A DNA stretch of 12,805 nucleotides. It comes from Bacteroidales bacterium UBA2716. GTDB lineage: Bacteria; Bacteroidota; Bacteroidia; Bacteroidales; UBA932. Shown one piece after another: positions 12,599-12,805 of this stretch; position 1 is the first letter of the stretch, and each line of letters starts with the position of its first letter. Below the pieces are notes generated by a model. It had not been told where the DNA came from. It did not search any database and saw only the letters and a program-made list of their open reading frames with translations. Both the position numbers and the translations under genes were made by a program. The stretch lies in assembly GCA_002354005.1 (NCBI GenBank), contig DEKS01000094.1, positions 1 through 12,805 of the forward strand, written 5' to 3'.

Positions 12599-12617
12599 AA
12601 TTTCAAGGACTGAAATT
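12599..12617. terminator. Possible bidirectional terminator hairpin between convergent genes
   Basis: AATTTCA (12599-12605), a five-base loop and TGAAATT (12611-12617) form a perfect 7-bp stem in the gap between the convergent cyclase-like and radical SAM genes. The stem is AT-rich and no long T-run follows, so it is weak at best. Confidence 0.3.
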
Positions 12618-12633
12618 CGATAGCGTCTCCTTC

Positions 12634-12805
12634 TTATATGTTTCTAAGATGGACCGTCCGGATCCCATGCGAGAGGGCCATATCCCGGAGACCGTTTTCT
12701 ACCATCCAGCGGCAAAGGGCGGCAACCTGCCCCTCGGAGTCATTCAGGCCAGTGACAAGAAGGTTCGTGATTTCGACATGGATGCCTGCGCAGCATAGGG
12801 GGCGT
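12634..12805 (-). CDS. Radical SAM protein (AmmeMemoRadiSam / PFL-activase-like), C-terminal end only
   Basis: On the minus strand the frame is open from the window edge to TAA 12636-12634, 56 residues. HVEITNLLVTGLNDSEGQVA followed by ALCRWMVENG closely fits the late strand-helix of AmmeMemoRadiSam and pyruvate-formate-lyase-activase-like radical SAM enzymes (their hVEvttLlIPglNDse pattern). The usual next segment, with a P-x-H-x-SR-like element and 30-80 more residues, is not found: the protein reads ALSHGIRTVHLRNI and stops. It may be truncated or frameshifted near 12650-12680, or a short variant. The cluster cysteines lie beyond the window. Confidence 0.6.
   Translation of the reverse strand, partial: RPLCCAGIHVEITNLLVTGLNDSEGQVAALCRWMVENGLRDMALSHGIRTVHLRNI

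Noticed and set aside
1..12805. CRISPR array, tRNA, rRNA, IS element or replication origin
   Set aside because: No regularly spaced repeats, cloverleaf, rRNA-like or transposase-like sequence was seen on either strand.

Overview
The window looks like chromosomal DNA of a GC-rich member of the Bacteroidales. Several genes are preceded by the Bacteroidetes -7 element TAnnTTTG instead of an E. coli-type promoter. Shine-Dalgarno signals are weak or absent. The lipoproteins and protein families (RloB, AlkZ-related, SO_0444-type permease with an HMA tail, TIGR01212 radical SAM, Smr with an SH3-like part) fit that phylum. Genus cannot be fixed from the sequence; an uncultured gut or rumen lineage is my guess.

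Left part (1-5707). The window opens inside an RloB-like defence gene (+). A minus-strand block follows, in transcription order: an FMN-binding exported protein (5707-5315), possibly a tiny ORF (5312-5193), a Cu/Zn-type permease with an HMA domain (5157-3934), a hexapeptide acetyltransferase (3926-3369), a lipoprotein form of an MTA/SAH-type nucleosidase (3341-2664), a sialidase-fold lipoprotein (2603-1443), and an AlkZ-related winged-helix protein (1328-627) behind its own promoter and a degenerate mini-ORF. The permease, acetyltransferase, nucleosidase and sialidase-like genes are separated by only 7, 27 and 60 bp, so they are probably one operon.

Middle part (5708-8651). A divergent promoter region leads to a second acetyltransferase (+). 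Directly behind it lies a ~100 bp repeat copy, then a strong palindrome. Next is a membrane-anchored gene with a C-terminal lipocalin-like domain, split by an in-frame TAA. A small multidrug resistance (SMR) transporter follows on the minus strand.

Right part (8651-12805). A YhcC/TIGR01212 radical SAM gene (-) is followed by a small lipoprotein gene (+) whose first and last codons lie in the second copy of the repeat. Then comes a tight plus-strand operon: ICMT-like methyltransferase, SH3-like/Smr protein, a 31-residue membrane peptide, and a tocopherol-cyclase-like protein. The methyltransferase/Smr and Smr/peptide junctions are ATGA overlaps. The 3' end of a PFL-activase-like radical SAM gene enters from the right edge (-).

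The most unusual structure is the repeat pair. The copy at 6454-6539 reads like the lipoprotein locus at 9687-10181 with exactly 409 bp missing between two 9-bp direct repeats. The two outer halves can pair with each other. This is either a deleted paralogue of the lipoprotein gene or an empty versus occupied site of a small cassette-like unit. I see no integrase, transposase, CRISPR array, tRNA or rRNA.
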